A stretch of 41,008 nt of DNA from a virus: IMG/VR virus record IMGVR_UViG_3300025131_000106, positions 1 through 41,008 of that record, one strand, 5' to 3'. The number at the start of each line of letters is the position of its first letter. Within the stretch, counting starts at the first letter, position 1. Below, piece by piece: positions 13,919 to 20,793 of this stretch. Below the pieces are notes generated by a model. The model saw only the letters and a list, made by a program, of their open reading frames with translations, had not been told where the DNA came from and ran no database searches. Position numbers and translations under genes: made by a program.

Positions 13919-14254
13919 TCAATTTAAATGTCTTTCAAATTCTTGAGATACAATATCTCTGGCACCCAGTCTCTCAAACATATATTGTACACTATTTTTT
14001 GGTGTAGCGTTATCACCACAGGTAAATACGTCACACACTGCCATACCCCTCTCTGGCCAAGTATGAATACTAATGCGACTCTCCGCAAGCATAGCAACAG
14101 CAGTCACACCCTGAGGATCAAACTTGTGAGATGAGAGACTCAACAATGTACTCCCAGACGGATCTGCTGCCATAATGAGTACATTTCTAATATGTGACTC
14201 ATCATCTAGCAGTCCAGGTGAGCACTCTTTCAAAGTAAAGAGAATGTGTTTCAT
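13919..14254 (-). CDS. speD: S-adenosylmethionine decarboxylase proenzyme (SpeD)
   Basis: 111 residues, the size of the class 1B bacterial/archaeal enzyme. It decarboxylates AdoMet to supply aminopropyl groups for spermidine. The self-cleavage site is visible as LAES-RISIHTWPE: Glu58/Ser59, where the serine becomes the pyruvoyl cofactor. His63 and Cys79 (VFTCGDN) sit at +4 and +20, exactly as His68 and Cys83 relative to Ser63 in the Thermotoga enzyme. The common ESH is ESR here. The start is the ATG at 14254, which shares bases with the upstream stop (TGATG). speD is a known auxiliary gene of marine cyanomyoviruses; here it lies between clamp and clamp-loader genes. Confidence 0.95.
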   Translation of the reverse strand: MKHILFTLKECSPGLLDDESHIRNVLIMAADPSGSTLLSLSSHKFDPQGVTAVAMLAESRISIHTWPERGMAVCDVFTCGDNATPKNSVQYMFERLGARDIVSQEFERHLN

Positions 14255-14781
14255 CAGATCCAATCAGGTTTACGGTTTGGTAGTCTCAGATAATTATCGC
14301 ATACCCAAGGTTTAGATGCAATATAACGCTTGTATCGCGTGTAGATATCAATGCTCGTATCGTACTTGAACTCATCAGGTCCAGCAAACACAAATGGTTT
14401 GGGGCCCTTTCCACTGCGACCTTGAGGGTCTGCTGTAGGAAGTATCTCTTTTGCTGCTAGAAGGGTCTTCTGGCAGGTGTGAACCTTACCATAGCGAGCA
14501 GTGTACTCTTCACACATAGCAAGTCCATGAGCAAGCAACCACTGCCAATTGGTCACAAACTCATTCGCCCACTTGGTGCAGGGATGATTACGAAAAGCAC
14601 CCTTCTCAGTAGCATAGGGAGTGCCATCTGCTCTGGGAAGATTACCAAAGTTATGTCCCCATTTGTCAGAGCATACAATAGCAAGCATCTGACAGGTCTC
14701 TAGGGGCATCTTGACAATGTGCTTGTCAGGGAGAACCATAGCAGACTTGTATGGACTAGGGTCAGTCACAAAGATGTTCAT
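14254..14781 (-). CDS. Conserved phage protein of unknown function, 175 residues
   Basis: Function not recognised, though the opening (FVTDPSPYKSAMVLPDKH, then KMPLETCQML) looks to me like a family found across T4-like marine phages. The sequence has conserved-looking residues: LPDKHIVKMPLETCQML near 18-34, NHPCTKWA near 65-72, W-Q-WLLAHG near 78-86, and a C-terminal domain with FAGPDEFKYD and YKRYIASKPW. It is rich in Cys (six), His, Trp and Lys, which suggests an enzyme or nucleic-acid binding protein rather than a structural one. It could be a DNA-glycosylase-like or nuclease-like protein, but I cannot see diagnostic catalytic residues. It overlaps the upstream membrane protein and speD at both ends. 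Confidence 0.85.
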   Translation of the reverse strand: MNIFVTDPSPYKSAMVLPDKHIVKMPLETCQMLAIVCSDKWGHNFGNLPRADGTPYATEKGAFRNHPCTKWANEFVTNWQWLLAHGLAMCEEYTARYGKVHTCQKTLLAAKEILPTADPQGRSGKGPKPFVFAGPDEFKYDTSIDIYTRYKRYIASKPWVCDNYLRLPNRKPDWI

Positions 14782-14969
14782 AATAAATGTGATAGAGAGA
14801 TTACTAGTAGAAATGTTATCATAGTAACAACATCCCAGGATTTTGTCCTTATAAAGTAAGGAATCGATATACTGTCTCCAATCATTTGGACAGTAACACC
14901 GATAGTTATATTTACGTGGAGGATAATAAAATAAGCAATGATTACAAGACCACTACCTATTACTCTCAT
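14778..14969 (-). CDS. Small membrane protein, 63 residues
   Basis: The ATG at 14969, eight bases after the gp45 stop, opens MRVIGSGLVIIAYFIILHV; residues about 5-30 form one hydrophobic span and residues about 45-62 (WDVVTMITFLLVISLSHLL) a second, with a polar loop (DSISIPYFIRTKS) between. It is therefore a probable two-span inner-membrane protein. A longer frame to 15143 would lie within gp45 and is rejected. Its stop overlaps the next start by four bases (ATGA). No family recognised; holin activity is conceivable for any such protein but nothing specific supports it. Confidence 0.7.
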   Translation of the reverse strand: MRVIGSGLVIIAYFIILHVNITIGVTVQMIGDSISIPYFIRTKSWDVVTMITFLLVISLSHLL

Positions 14970-14976
14970 AGAAACA

Positions 14977-15642
14977 TCAATCCAGTTTGGAGTCCGGTTC
15001 CAAGGCAATGTAATACTTGAGAGTGCGATCCTTGCTATTGAACTCTGATAACAGTTTCTTAGAGATAGTAACATCATAAGCACCGGGGAGGATCTTAATG
15101 TTCTCAACCTTAAAGTTGAATATGAACTCGGAGTCGGTTTCACCTACAACAACAGCAAAGGTGTTGGAGGTGTCGTTCTTCTTGTCCCATACAATCAATT
15201 TTACCACACCTGCTTCACCAATGACAGACATATCAGGCAGTTGATAAACTGCTGCTGCCTTGAGCAAACGGTCCAGTTGTTGGGTATTGAGTTCAAAACT
15301 CACCTCTGTGCTAGGCAGAGCAATTTGCTTATCAGGAGGTGTGACAATCACAGCAGGGTCAGCAAAGAAGTATTTGGATCGCATCTTGCCTTCACTGATG
15401 TGAACAAAACTCTCATTGTCAAAGTTAAGTTCAGGACTCTGGTGGAGAGACAGTCCATTAAGGAACTGTGTCAGATCATAGATACCAAAGTCTTTTGGAA
15501 ACTCCTCATCAATCTCTGCCTCTGCAAGAATATTCTTCATCACACTGATAGTGCGGAGTTTGTTACCCTCCTTAAAGAGTATAGATTGATTGATGGAGGA
15601 AAAGTTTTTAAGCAGGGACAGGGTTTTATCAGAAAGTCTCAT
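14977..15642 (-). CDS. gp45: DNA sliding clamp gp45
   Basis: 221 residues, near T4 gp45 (228). The trimeric ring tethers polymerase gp43 and, in T4, also activates late transcription through gp33/gp55. The recognised start is the ATG at 15642, MRLSDKTLSLLKNFSSINQS; the open frame extends to 15813 but this overlaps the preceding gene. Typical elements are ILFKEGNKLRTISVMKN, FGIYDLTQFL, and the strand-rich C-terminus ending in YYIALEPDSKLD. It overlaps DUF3310 by 14 bases. A host-type promoter at 16136-16164 starts this unit. Confidence 0.95.
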   Translation of the reverse strand: MRLSDKTLSLLKNFSSINQSILFKEGNKLRTISVMKNILAEAEIDEEFPKDFGIYDLTQFLNGLSLHQSPELNFDNESFVHISEGKMRSKYFFADPAVIVTPPDKQIALPSTEVSFELNTQQLDRLLKAAAVYQLPDMSVIGEAGVVKLIVWDKKNDTSNTFAVVVGETDSEFIFNFKVENIKILPGAYDVTISKKLLSEFNSKDRTLKYYIALEPDSKLD

Positions 15643-16120
15643 ATCGATTGCCTTTGGGGTCATTGTGTAGTCCAGAGAAGTGGTAGAGTAGGATACAATA
15701 ATGTATTGCTTTGATGATGTCAAGTTTGGACTTGCCATTTTTTTTACCAAACCGTGACAGGTATTTGATTGCATTTGAGCGACAGAATGCTTCTGCGTCA
15801 CCAATACTATCAATTAAGTCGAGAGTCTGGGTCTTGGATTCCTTGGAGGTATAGTAAGAACTATACGTTGATGATAGGTATTCTCTAACCTCCTTCATAG
15901 TAAGGTCTTCTTCATACCTCCAAAATCCATTTGCAGATAATTGATTTAAATTTAGATCAATATCAATAGAGGGGTCAATTTTATCTTTAGTTTTTTTATT
16001 CAAAGGTGTATACTCATATCCATATTCAGGTCCATCATTAAATGGATTTGGTCTGTCAATGTCATTACGATCATACTCGTAGTAATGTTTAGAATGTTCA
16101 ATCATAACCAAGGAAGGCAA
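15629..16120 (-). CDS. DUF3310-like protein, probable TTG start
   Basis: 163 residues. The C-terminal 70 residues carry the DUF3310 pattern: TLDLIDSIGDAEAFCRSNAI, then KYLSRFGKKNGKSKLDIIKA with a following tyrosine helix; DUF3310 is common in phages and sometimes labelled nucleotide kinase, without firm evidence. The N-terminal 80 residues are acidic and Tyr/Asn-rich with no domain. The longest frame starts at a TTG at 16120, which has GGAGG six bases upstream and lies about 10 bases after the predicted transcription start; an ATG at 16105 has no such site. I therefore prefer TTG. It overlaps gp45 by 14 bases and is the first gene after a strong host-type promoter. Confidence 0.82.
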   Translation of the reverse strand: MPSLVMIEHSKHYYEYDRNDIDRPNPFNDGPEYGYEYTPLNKKTKDKIDPSIDIDLNLNQLSANGFWRYEEDLTMKEVREYLSSTYSSYYTSKESKTQTLDLIDSIGDAEAFCRSNAIKYLSRFGKKNGKSKLDIIKAIHYCILLYHFSGLHNDPKGNRYETF

Positions 16121-16135
16121 TGTTTACCTCCCAGT

Positions 16136-16164
16136 ATTATATCACTGTTCAGTGATGTTGTCCA
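16136..16164 (-). promoter_or_regulatory. Host-type promoter TGGACA-N17-TATAAT for DUF3310/gp45 unit
   Basis: The minus strand carries TGGACA (16159-16164, one mismatch to TTGACA), a 17-base spacer and a perfect TATAAT (16136-16141). It overlaps the 3' end of the cobS-like gene. Predicted start near 16129, giving a leader of about 10 bases that includes GGAGG-like sequence. Confidence 0.75.
16141..16156. repeat. 16-bp palindrome in promoter spacer
   Basis: ATCACTGTTCAGTGAT: two perfect 7-bp arms around TT. It fills the spacer and touches the -10 box of the promoter at 16136-16164. No T-run follows, so it is not a terminator; it looks like an operator. Confidence 0.85.
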
Positions 16165-17263
16165 CTAATTCCTCAGATGGCATTACAAAATCAACATCAA
16201 CTTTGTCATACAGTTCTAGGAATGCTGACTTAGTTTCTTCATCAAATCGGTTGATGCAGACTTGAATTGCCTTTGCCTTGTCGCCAAAGATGACATAAGC
16301 ATTGACGATGTGCAATAGACGACGGGTAGAGATGACCTCCTCAATACCACCATCATAGAATGTCTTACGGATGATATCTGCCCAATCAACCAGACGGGAG
16401 ATAAAGTTATCATCATTGACACCAATGCTAGCAGCAACCTTAGCAAGGATCTTTGCCTCAGATGAAGGGGTTGGATATGCTTGCTCAAAGGTTACACAGA
16501 ATCGCTCCAGGAATGCCTCATTCAGCACGTTAGTGCCGATAAAGCGACCATCATCAGATCCCTTACCTTTTGTATTGGCAGTTGCAAACACGTTGAATCC
16601 CTTGACAGGTTGTACAAACTTGCCAATCTTCTTCAAGAAGACTCCCTTACCCTCAAGAATAGACTGCAGACACAGGATTTTGTTGGATGCTAGGTCAACT
16701 TCGTCTAGAAGAAGTACAGCTCCACGTTCCAGAGCTTCGATGACAGGACCATTATGCCAAACAGTTTCGCCATTAACAAGACGGAAACCACCAATAAGAT
16801 CATCCTCGTCGGTTTCAATGGTGATATTGACGCGAATCAACTCCTTATTTGAAGCAGCACACGCTTGTTCAACAGTGTGAGTCTTACCATTTCCTGACAA
16901 ACCAGTGATAAAGGTAGGATAAAACAGACCAGACTTGATGATACGCTTGATATCATTGTAGTTACCAAAGGCAACGAAGTTAGGATCTTTGGTAGGGATG
17001 AGATTTTGCTCAACAGCAGGCAGTGCTGCTGGTGCTTGATAGTCTTGCTCCAATTTTTCTTGTACGGACAGGTTCCACTTACCACGACCAACTTTGTATT
17101 CTTCCAGTTTCTTGGTCACAGTGGGATAGGATGTTCCGTTGGCGGCGCACCATCCACGAATGTCGGCGGCAGTCACCTCCGTACCATACAGGGATTGCAG
17201 GGAGGTCAGGATGTACTCAGGGGTCACAATGTTGCGGGGCATATGCTTTGTTTCAACAGTCAT
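16142..17263 (-). CDS. cobS: AAA+ ATPase, CobS-like (MoxR/cobaltochelatase family)
   Basis: 373 residues. The N-terminal 75 residues form a helical module (VTPEYILTSLQSLYG, then AADIRGWCAANG) as in other cyanophage CobS proteins. The AAA+ core has P-loop TGLSGNGKTHTV near residues 118-129, Walker B VLLLDEVDLA near 187-196, sensor-1 NVFATANT and the sensor/arginine segment LNEAFLERF. Cellular CobS works with CobT and CobN to insert cobalt in B12 synthesis; phage copies are assigned by similarity, and lack CobN here. Neighbour 17487-19646 has the matching VWA partner. A promoter with TATAAT at 17264-17269 would start RNA inside the first codons, so Met8 (ATG at 17242) may be the start on that transcript. 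Confidence 0.92.
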   Translation of the reverse strand: MTVETKHMPRNIVTPEYILTSLQSLYGTEVTAADIRGWCAANGTSYPTVTKKLEEYKVGRGKWNLSVQEKLEQDYQAPAALPAVEQNLIPTKDPNFVAFGNYNDIKRIIKSGLFYPTFITGLSGNGKTHTVEQACAASNKELIRVNITIETDEDDLIGGFRLVNGETVWHNGPVIEALERGAVLLLDEVDLASNKILCLQSILEGKGVFLKKIGKFVQPVKGFNVFATANTKGKGSDDGRFIGTNVLNEAFLERFCVTFEQAYPTPSSEAKILAKVAASIGVNDDNFISRLVDWADIIRKTFYDGGIEEVISTRRLLHIVNAYVIFGDKAKAIQVCINRFDEETKSAFLELYDKVDVDFVMPSEELVDNITEQ

Positions 17264-17292
17264 ATTATAGCAGCGACAGGGGGGTCTCTCAA
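17264..17292 (-). promoter_or_regulatory. Host-type promoter TTGAGA-N17-TATAAT for cobS-like gene
   Basis: TTGAGA (17287-17292) and TATAAT (17264-17269) with a 17-base spacer on the minus strand. The -10 box directly precedes the first ATG, so transcripts would begin about 7 bases downstream, inside the longest reading frame. The -35 box lies in the loop of the hairpin at 17279-17300. Confidence 0.65.
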
Positions 17293-17300
17293 GACCCCTT
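17279..17300. repeat. Hairpin containing the -35 box of the cobS promoter
   Basis: A 7-bp perfect stem GGGGTCT/AGACCCC (17281-17287 and 17292-17298), extendable by wobble pairs. No T-run follows on the minus strand, so it is at best a weak terminator for the small gene upstream. Confidence 0.8.
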
Positions 17301-17307
17301 GTGCCAG

Positions 17308-17484
17308 TTAGTCAGGTGTCTCGGTCTCTTGTTCCGCGACAACCAGTTCCAGTGCCTCAACGGCACCAATCAGCTTTAAATGTTTCTCTCTTGCTAGTCG
17401 AAGTTGTTCTTCACCTTCAGCAATTGCTGTCTTCATAGCATCTCTCTGCTCTCTGAAGTTGTCCAGCATTTCTTTAGTATCCAC
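17308..17484 (-). CDS. Small coiled-coil-like protein between cobT and cobS, 58 residues
   Basis: Fills a 223-base gap. The frame begins at a GTG (17484) two bases after the cobT stop and also has an ATG at 17469 five codons in; neither has a strong ribosome site. The product is almost entirely helical and charged: MLDNFREQRDAMKTAIA, then EEQLRLAREKHLKLIGAVEAL, with Leu/Ile/Met at heptad-like spacing, ending in the acidic tail EQETETPD. It looks like a short coiled coil that could bridge or regulate the AAA+ and VWA partners encoded on either side; that is speculation from position. Similar small helical ORFs are common in these phages. Confidence 0.65.
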   Translation of the reverse strand: MDTKEMLDNFREQRDAMKTAIAEGEEQLRLAREKHLKLIGAVEALELVVAEQETETPD

Positions 17485-17486
17485 AA

Positions 17487-19646
17487 TTAAGCAATCAATT
17501 GAACAAACTCGGACAGAACCTTCTTATTTAGTTTCTTAGTGGCAAGAGACTTGGCAAATGCCCTCTTGATCTGTGCTTTTGAGGCATCCTCATTTACATC
17601 AAAGGAGTTTTCTGCAGCAAGAGATTGTGCTGAGAGACCAAAGTAAACGTCATAAGATGAGCATTTGATAGAGACACTTCGATCTTTCTTCCAGGACATT
17701 CTCAACTGAGATGATGTTGTAAAGTCATCAGTATATCGGTTGATAAAGTTGTTGATATCACGCGATCCAAGGAGACGGATACCAACAAAGTTCATCTCAG
17801 GGAATCGGTCAGTCAAGTTGCGTAGCAGCACCTCTGTAAGGTCTCCCCACCCTCTTGATTCCATATGATAGGTGGTTCCAAGTTTACGGTCACGCAGATA
17901 AGCATAGTCAAATCGGATTGATCCAGTAGAGAATCTTTCAATACCCTTATGATTGACAATCTTCTTACTGTACTTCAACCAACCAGACTCACCATCAGTA
18001 AGGATAACACATTGTACTTTCTGTACTTTGTTTTGTGCTTTAAACTGAGGCAGGATCTTGTGTAGGCAGATGACAGTCTCATTCAAAGGTGTCCCAGAGA
18101 GACTCATTTGATGAGGAATATCATACGTAACACCATAACGATTTTGGACGGCATAAGCAATACGCCAGATAGTGTGTAGTTGATGCTCAAGATCCTTTGC
18201 CTTTGCCTTACTGGTAAAGAGATTCATCAAACGGAACTGATTGTCAATATACAACGCATTCTCTTTCTGATTAACAACTTGTGGAACATCCTCACCATAA
18301 TCTGAGTAACGGAACCACTCATTAGTAAATGCATAAACGTCAAATGGTACGTTTACTTTCTTACAGAACCAGATCAGATTATAGAGTTGCTTGATTGTAT
18401 CTACAAGCGTATCTGCCATTGATCCAGACCAGTCAAGAATAAAGACCAGACCGTGATTCTTACCATCAGGAATGATGCCGACCTTCTTAAAGAGATCCTC
18501 ATTGTACTTGTAGGTATGGAGTTTAGTACAATCAAGAACACCAGTCCTTGCTGTTGTAGCACGGGCATAAGAGTCTGCTGACTTCTTACACTCAAACTCT
18601 TTTACAAGGTAACTGACTTCTTTCTGAGCGTTCTTCTTAAATTTTACATACTCATTGTCAGCACGTTCAAATGGATCAAAACTCAGTCCCTCACCCTTAA
18701 GTCTCTCGGCAAACTGTGCATAAAAATCATCAGCATACTCATAGATCTCAGAGTTTTTTGCAATGACAGTATCTAGATTTACATCAGGAATCTCAAGATA
18801 CTTTGGATCTTCTCCATATGATGTTTTAGGATGACTCAGATCTTCTGTTGCGTCATCAAAGTTTTGTGCTGTCTTAACATCAAGGGGGGCACTTTGCTCA
18901 GCAGGTGATGATTGCTCACCCGGTTCCTCCATCTCAGACTCTGTATTTTGCTCACCACTAGTGTCATCAGACTCAGATTGTTCGCCCTCGTCAGTTTGTT
19001 CTTGCTGAGGAAACTCTGATTGAATATCACTTTGTGTATCTCCATCACCACTGGTGTTACCCTTAAGAATATCAACCTGTTGTGTCTCTTGCTCATCATC
19101 CTGTTGAGACTTGGCATACTGATACATACGCTCAGCAGCAAGGATTACATCAGCAAAAGTCTCAGCATTAGTCAACATCTCAAGAATGATTCCTTCCTCA
19201 GCACCACTGAAGGGGATATCAACAAAGTTGCCAACCTTGAAGTATAGATTAACTCGGTCTGCGATATTCAGTTTGCTCAGATCTTCCTCACCAATACCAA
19301 AGAAGTCATCCTCATTGAGTTGACGATATCCTTCAAAAAATGTTTTAGCAAGACCAGGATACTTACGCTTCATCAGTTTCTCAATACGAGCATCTTCAGC
19401 AACGTTGAGGAACTGGTGAGGGATATCTTCAGGGGGATCTACATTTGGAGTAAAGAGAGCGTGTCCGACCTCGTGACCAACCAGCAGGTCATAGACGACG
19501 TTGCTTGCCCTCTCCCACATAGGCAGGGTCAGGACGCGAGTGTCAACATTGAACTGTGCCGTCTGGACCCTACGGTTCTCTACAATCAGGTCTTCGGTGG
19601 CGAGCAGTTTGGCAAGTTGTCCTTTGATCTCAGCGTTGATTGGCAT
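17487..19646 (-). CDS. cobT: VWA-domain protein with N-terminal HExxH, CobT-like
   Basis: 719 residues. The N-terminal domain has GHEVGHALFTP near residues 58-68, an HExxH zinc-metalloprotease-type motif, and a downstream AEDARIEKLM segment that could supply the third ligand (NVAEDARIE, residues about 79-87). Residues about 195-265 are a low-complexity Gln/Ser/Glu-rich acidic linker. The C-terminal third is a von Willebrand A domain with MIDAS motif DWSGSM near residues 401-406 and a later VILTDGESG strand. CobT-like and other VWA proteins partner with MoxR/CobS-type AAA+ ATPases, and such a gene follows. The usual name CobT rests on the VWA half; the protease-like half suggests substrate remodelling or cleavage rather than only metal insertion. 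Confidence 0.9.
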   Translation of the reverse strand: MPINAEIKGQLAKLLATEDLIVENRRVQTAQFNVDTRVLTLPMWERASNVVYDLLVGHEVGHALFTPNVDPPEDIPHQFLNVAEDARIEKLMKRKYPGLAKTFFEGYRQLNEDDFFGIGEEDLSKLNIADRVNLYFKVGNFVDIPFSGAEEGIILEMLTNAETFADVILAAERMYQYAKSQQDDEQETQQVDILKGNTSGDGDTQSDIQSEFPQQEQTDEGEQSESDDTSGEQNTESEMEEPGEQSSPAEQSAPLDVKTAQNFDDATEDLSHPKTSYGEDPKYLEIPDVNLDTVIAKNSEIYEYADDFYAQFAERLKGEGLSFDPFERADNEYVKFKKNAQKEVSYLVKEFECKKSADSYARATTARTGVLDCTKLHTYKYNEDLFKKVGIIPDGKNHGLVFILDWSGSMADTLVDTIKQLYNLIWFCKKVNVPFDVYAFTNEWFRYSDYGEDVPQVVNQKENALYIDNQFRLMNLFTSKAKAKDLEHQLHTIWRIAYAVQNRYGVTYDIPHQMSLSGTPLNETVICLHKILPQFKAQNKVQKVQCVILTDGESGWLKYSKKIVNHKGIERFSTGSIRFDYAYLRDRKLGTTYHMESRGWGDLTEVLLRNLTDRFPEMNFVGIRLLGSRDINNFINRYTDDFTTSSQLRMSWKKDRSVSIKCSSYDVYFGLSAQSLAAENSFDVNEDASKAQIKRAFAKSLATKKLNKKVLSEFVQLIA

Positions 19647-19679
19647 TGGTGTCTTGTCTTGATGTGTATATCATACAGC

Positions 19680-19705
19680 AAAACCCCTGCCGGAGTAGAG
19701 GGCAG
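19680..19705 (-). terminator. Possible terminator after the gp55-gp46 unit
   Basis: On the minus strand CTGCC/GGCAG pair around a nine-base loop, followed by GGG and four T. Weak but well placed between the 102-residue gene and the cobT-like gene. A TATGAT at 19670-19675 follows with no clear -35 box. Confidence 0.45.
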
Positions 19706-19725
19706 TGGACAGTTATTCAACTGGT

Positions 19726-20034
19726 TCAAGCAACCAGATCATTATCATAGAAGTATTTAACGCGCAGTTGGCGGAGCAGTTGGAGGAATCGATAATGCTC
19801 TAGACGTTCTACGTCCATTGGTTCGGTGACTGCATTCTTCTTCATTTCAATCATACGAACCAGTGCTTGGTGACCAGTAATGGTGCTCTGAGAGAGGAGT
19901 TCTAACTCTTTCATATAGAGTTGTTGTTGCTTCTCTTTCAGGTGATCACAATCAGTAAATGCAAGATCGCGCAGCACCAGATAGTTTAAGCGGATTTCTT
20001 CACGGTTTGCAAGTGCTTCTTTTACGAGATTCAT
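19726..20034 (-). CDS. Hypothetical helical protein, 102 residues
   Basis: Not recognised. The ATG at 20034 has AAGGAAG upstream. The protein is predicted all-helical with several charged helices: NREEIRLNYLVLRDLAF, then LKEKQQQLYMKELELLSQS, then HQALVRMIEMKKNAV, and a basic segment LEHYRFLQLLRQLRVKYFYDN that could bind nucleic acid. It has no membrane segment and one Cys. It is the last gene before a putative terminator, following the epimerase by 12 bases. The helical hairpin pattern could form a coiled-coil dimer. Confidence 0.75.
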   Translation of the reverse strand: MNLVKEALANREEIRLNYLVLRDLAFTDCDHLKEKQQQLYMKELELLSQSTITGHQALVRMIEMKKNAVTEPMDVERLEHYRFLQLLRQLRVKYFYDNDLVA

Positions 20035-20046
20035 AGTCTTCCTTGG

Positions 20047-20793
20047 TTACTCATTAATCATAGCAAATCTACGGGCACTGTCAAACACATCGTGCTTAGG
20101 GGTCCATCCAAGGGACTGGAGGACCGATATGTCTGCCCTAGTCACATCCGCCTCTCCTGGCGTGTTCTCCTTGACTGGGAGGTCTCCTTGACCCATCACC
20201 CGTGCCAGTTCTTTTACTGGATAGGGGATGCCAGTGCCAACATCCACTACACCACAATACTCAGATTCCATCAAAGTTTTAATTGCATTGCAAACATCAT
20301 TGACGTGAATCCAATCTCTAAAGTGGTTTGTCACATAGGTTGCTCTACCCTCTTGGAGCATTCTATACATCATATCTGAACGACTATCCTGATCGGCATA
20401 GACCGTATAGAATCTCATTCCAACACTATTTGGTGGTGCTTGGACTTCATTTACATATTTAGTGATTGCATATGGATTTTCCCACCACTTCTTTACCGCA
20501 CTTGAACTTGCATATAAACATCTGACATCAAAATCCCTACAGTAATCAAAGATTGGTTTAGATTTTACTACGTTGTTCTCCCAAAATTTATCTGGGTTTT
20601 CAATACTATCTCTAATAGCAGCATAAGCAGCAAGGTGAATTATACAATCATAGTATCCATAGATTTTATATGGAGTAAAATCTCCAATATCATCTGGTCT
20701 ATCAAGTCCATCAACATCGTGACCAATGCGTTTGAGTTCATTGTAAACACACTTACCAATAAACCCACGGTGCCCAGTAACTAATACTCTCAT
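20047..20793 (-). CDS. NAD-dependent nucleotide-sugar epimerase/dehydratase (SDR family)
   Basis: 248 residues, somewhat short for the family (about 300). The Rossmann dinucleotide motif is VTGHRGFIG (GxxGxxG near residues 7-13). The catalytic triad of extended SDR enzymes is present: SSS at 96-98 and YAITK with Tyr108 and Lys112. IIHLAAYAAI near 51-60 is the usual HLAA strand. The C-terminal substrate-binding domain is reduced. Enzymes of this kind rearrange UDP- or GDP-sugars; in cyanophages they may alter host surface or phage glycans, which is inference. It overlaps the gp46 stop by four bases, so it is co-expressed with recombination genes. Confidence 0.9.
   Translation of the reverse strand: MRVLVTGHRGFIGKCVYNELKRIGHDVDGLDRPDDIGDFTPYKIYGYYDCIIHLAAYAAIRDSIENPDKFWENNVVKSKPIFDYCRDFDVRCLYASSSAVKKWWENPYAITKYVNEVQAPPNSVGMRFYTVYADQDSRSDMMYRMLQEGRATYVTNHFRDWIHVNDVCNAIKTLMESEYCGVVDVGTGIPYPVKELARVMGQGDLPVKENTPGEADVTRADISVLQSLGWTPKHDVFDSARRFAMINE

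Noticed and set aside
14970-15143. Longer frame upstream of the 63-residue membrane protein
   Set aside because: The extension lies entirely within gp45 in another frame and is Ser/Arg-rich; the ATG just after the gp45 stop is the credible start.
17279-17300. Rho-independent terminator between the 58-residue ORF and cobS
   Set aside because: The stem is good but no T-run follows on the minus strand, so it is listed as a hairpin only.
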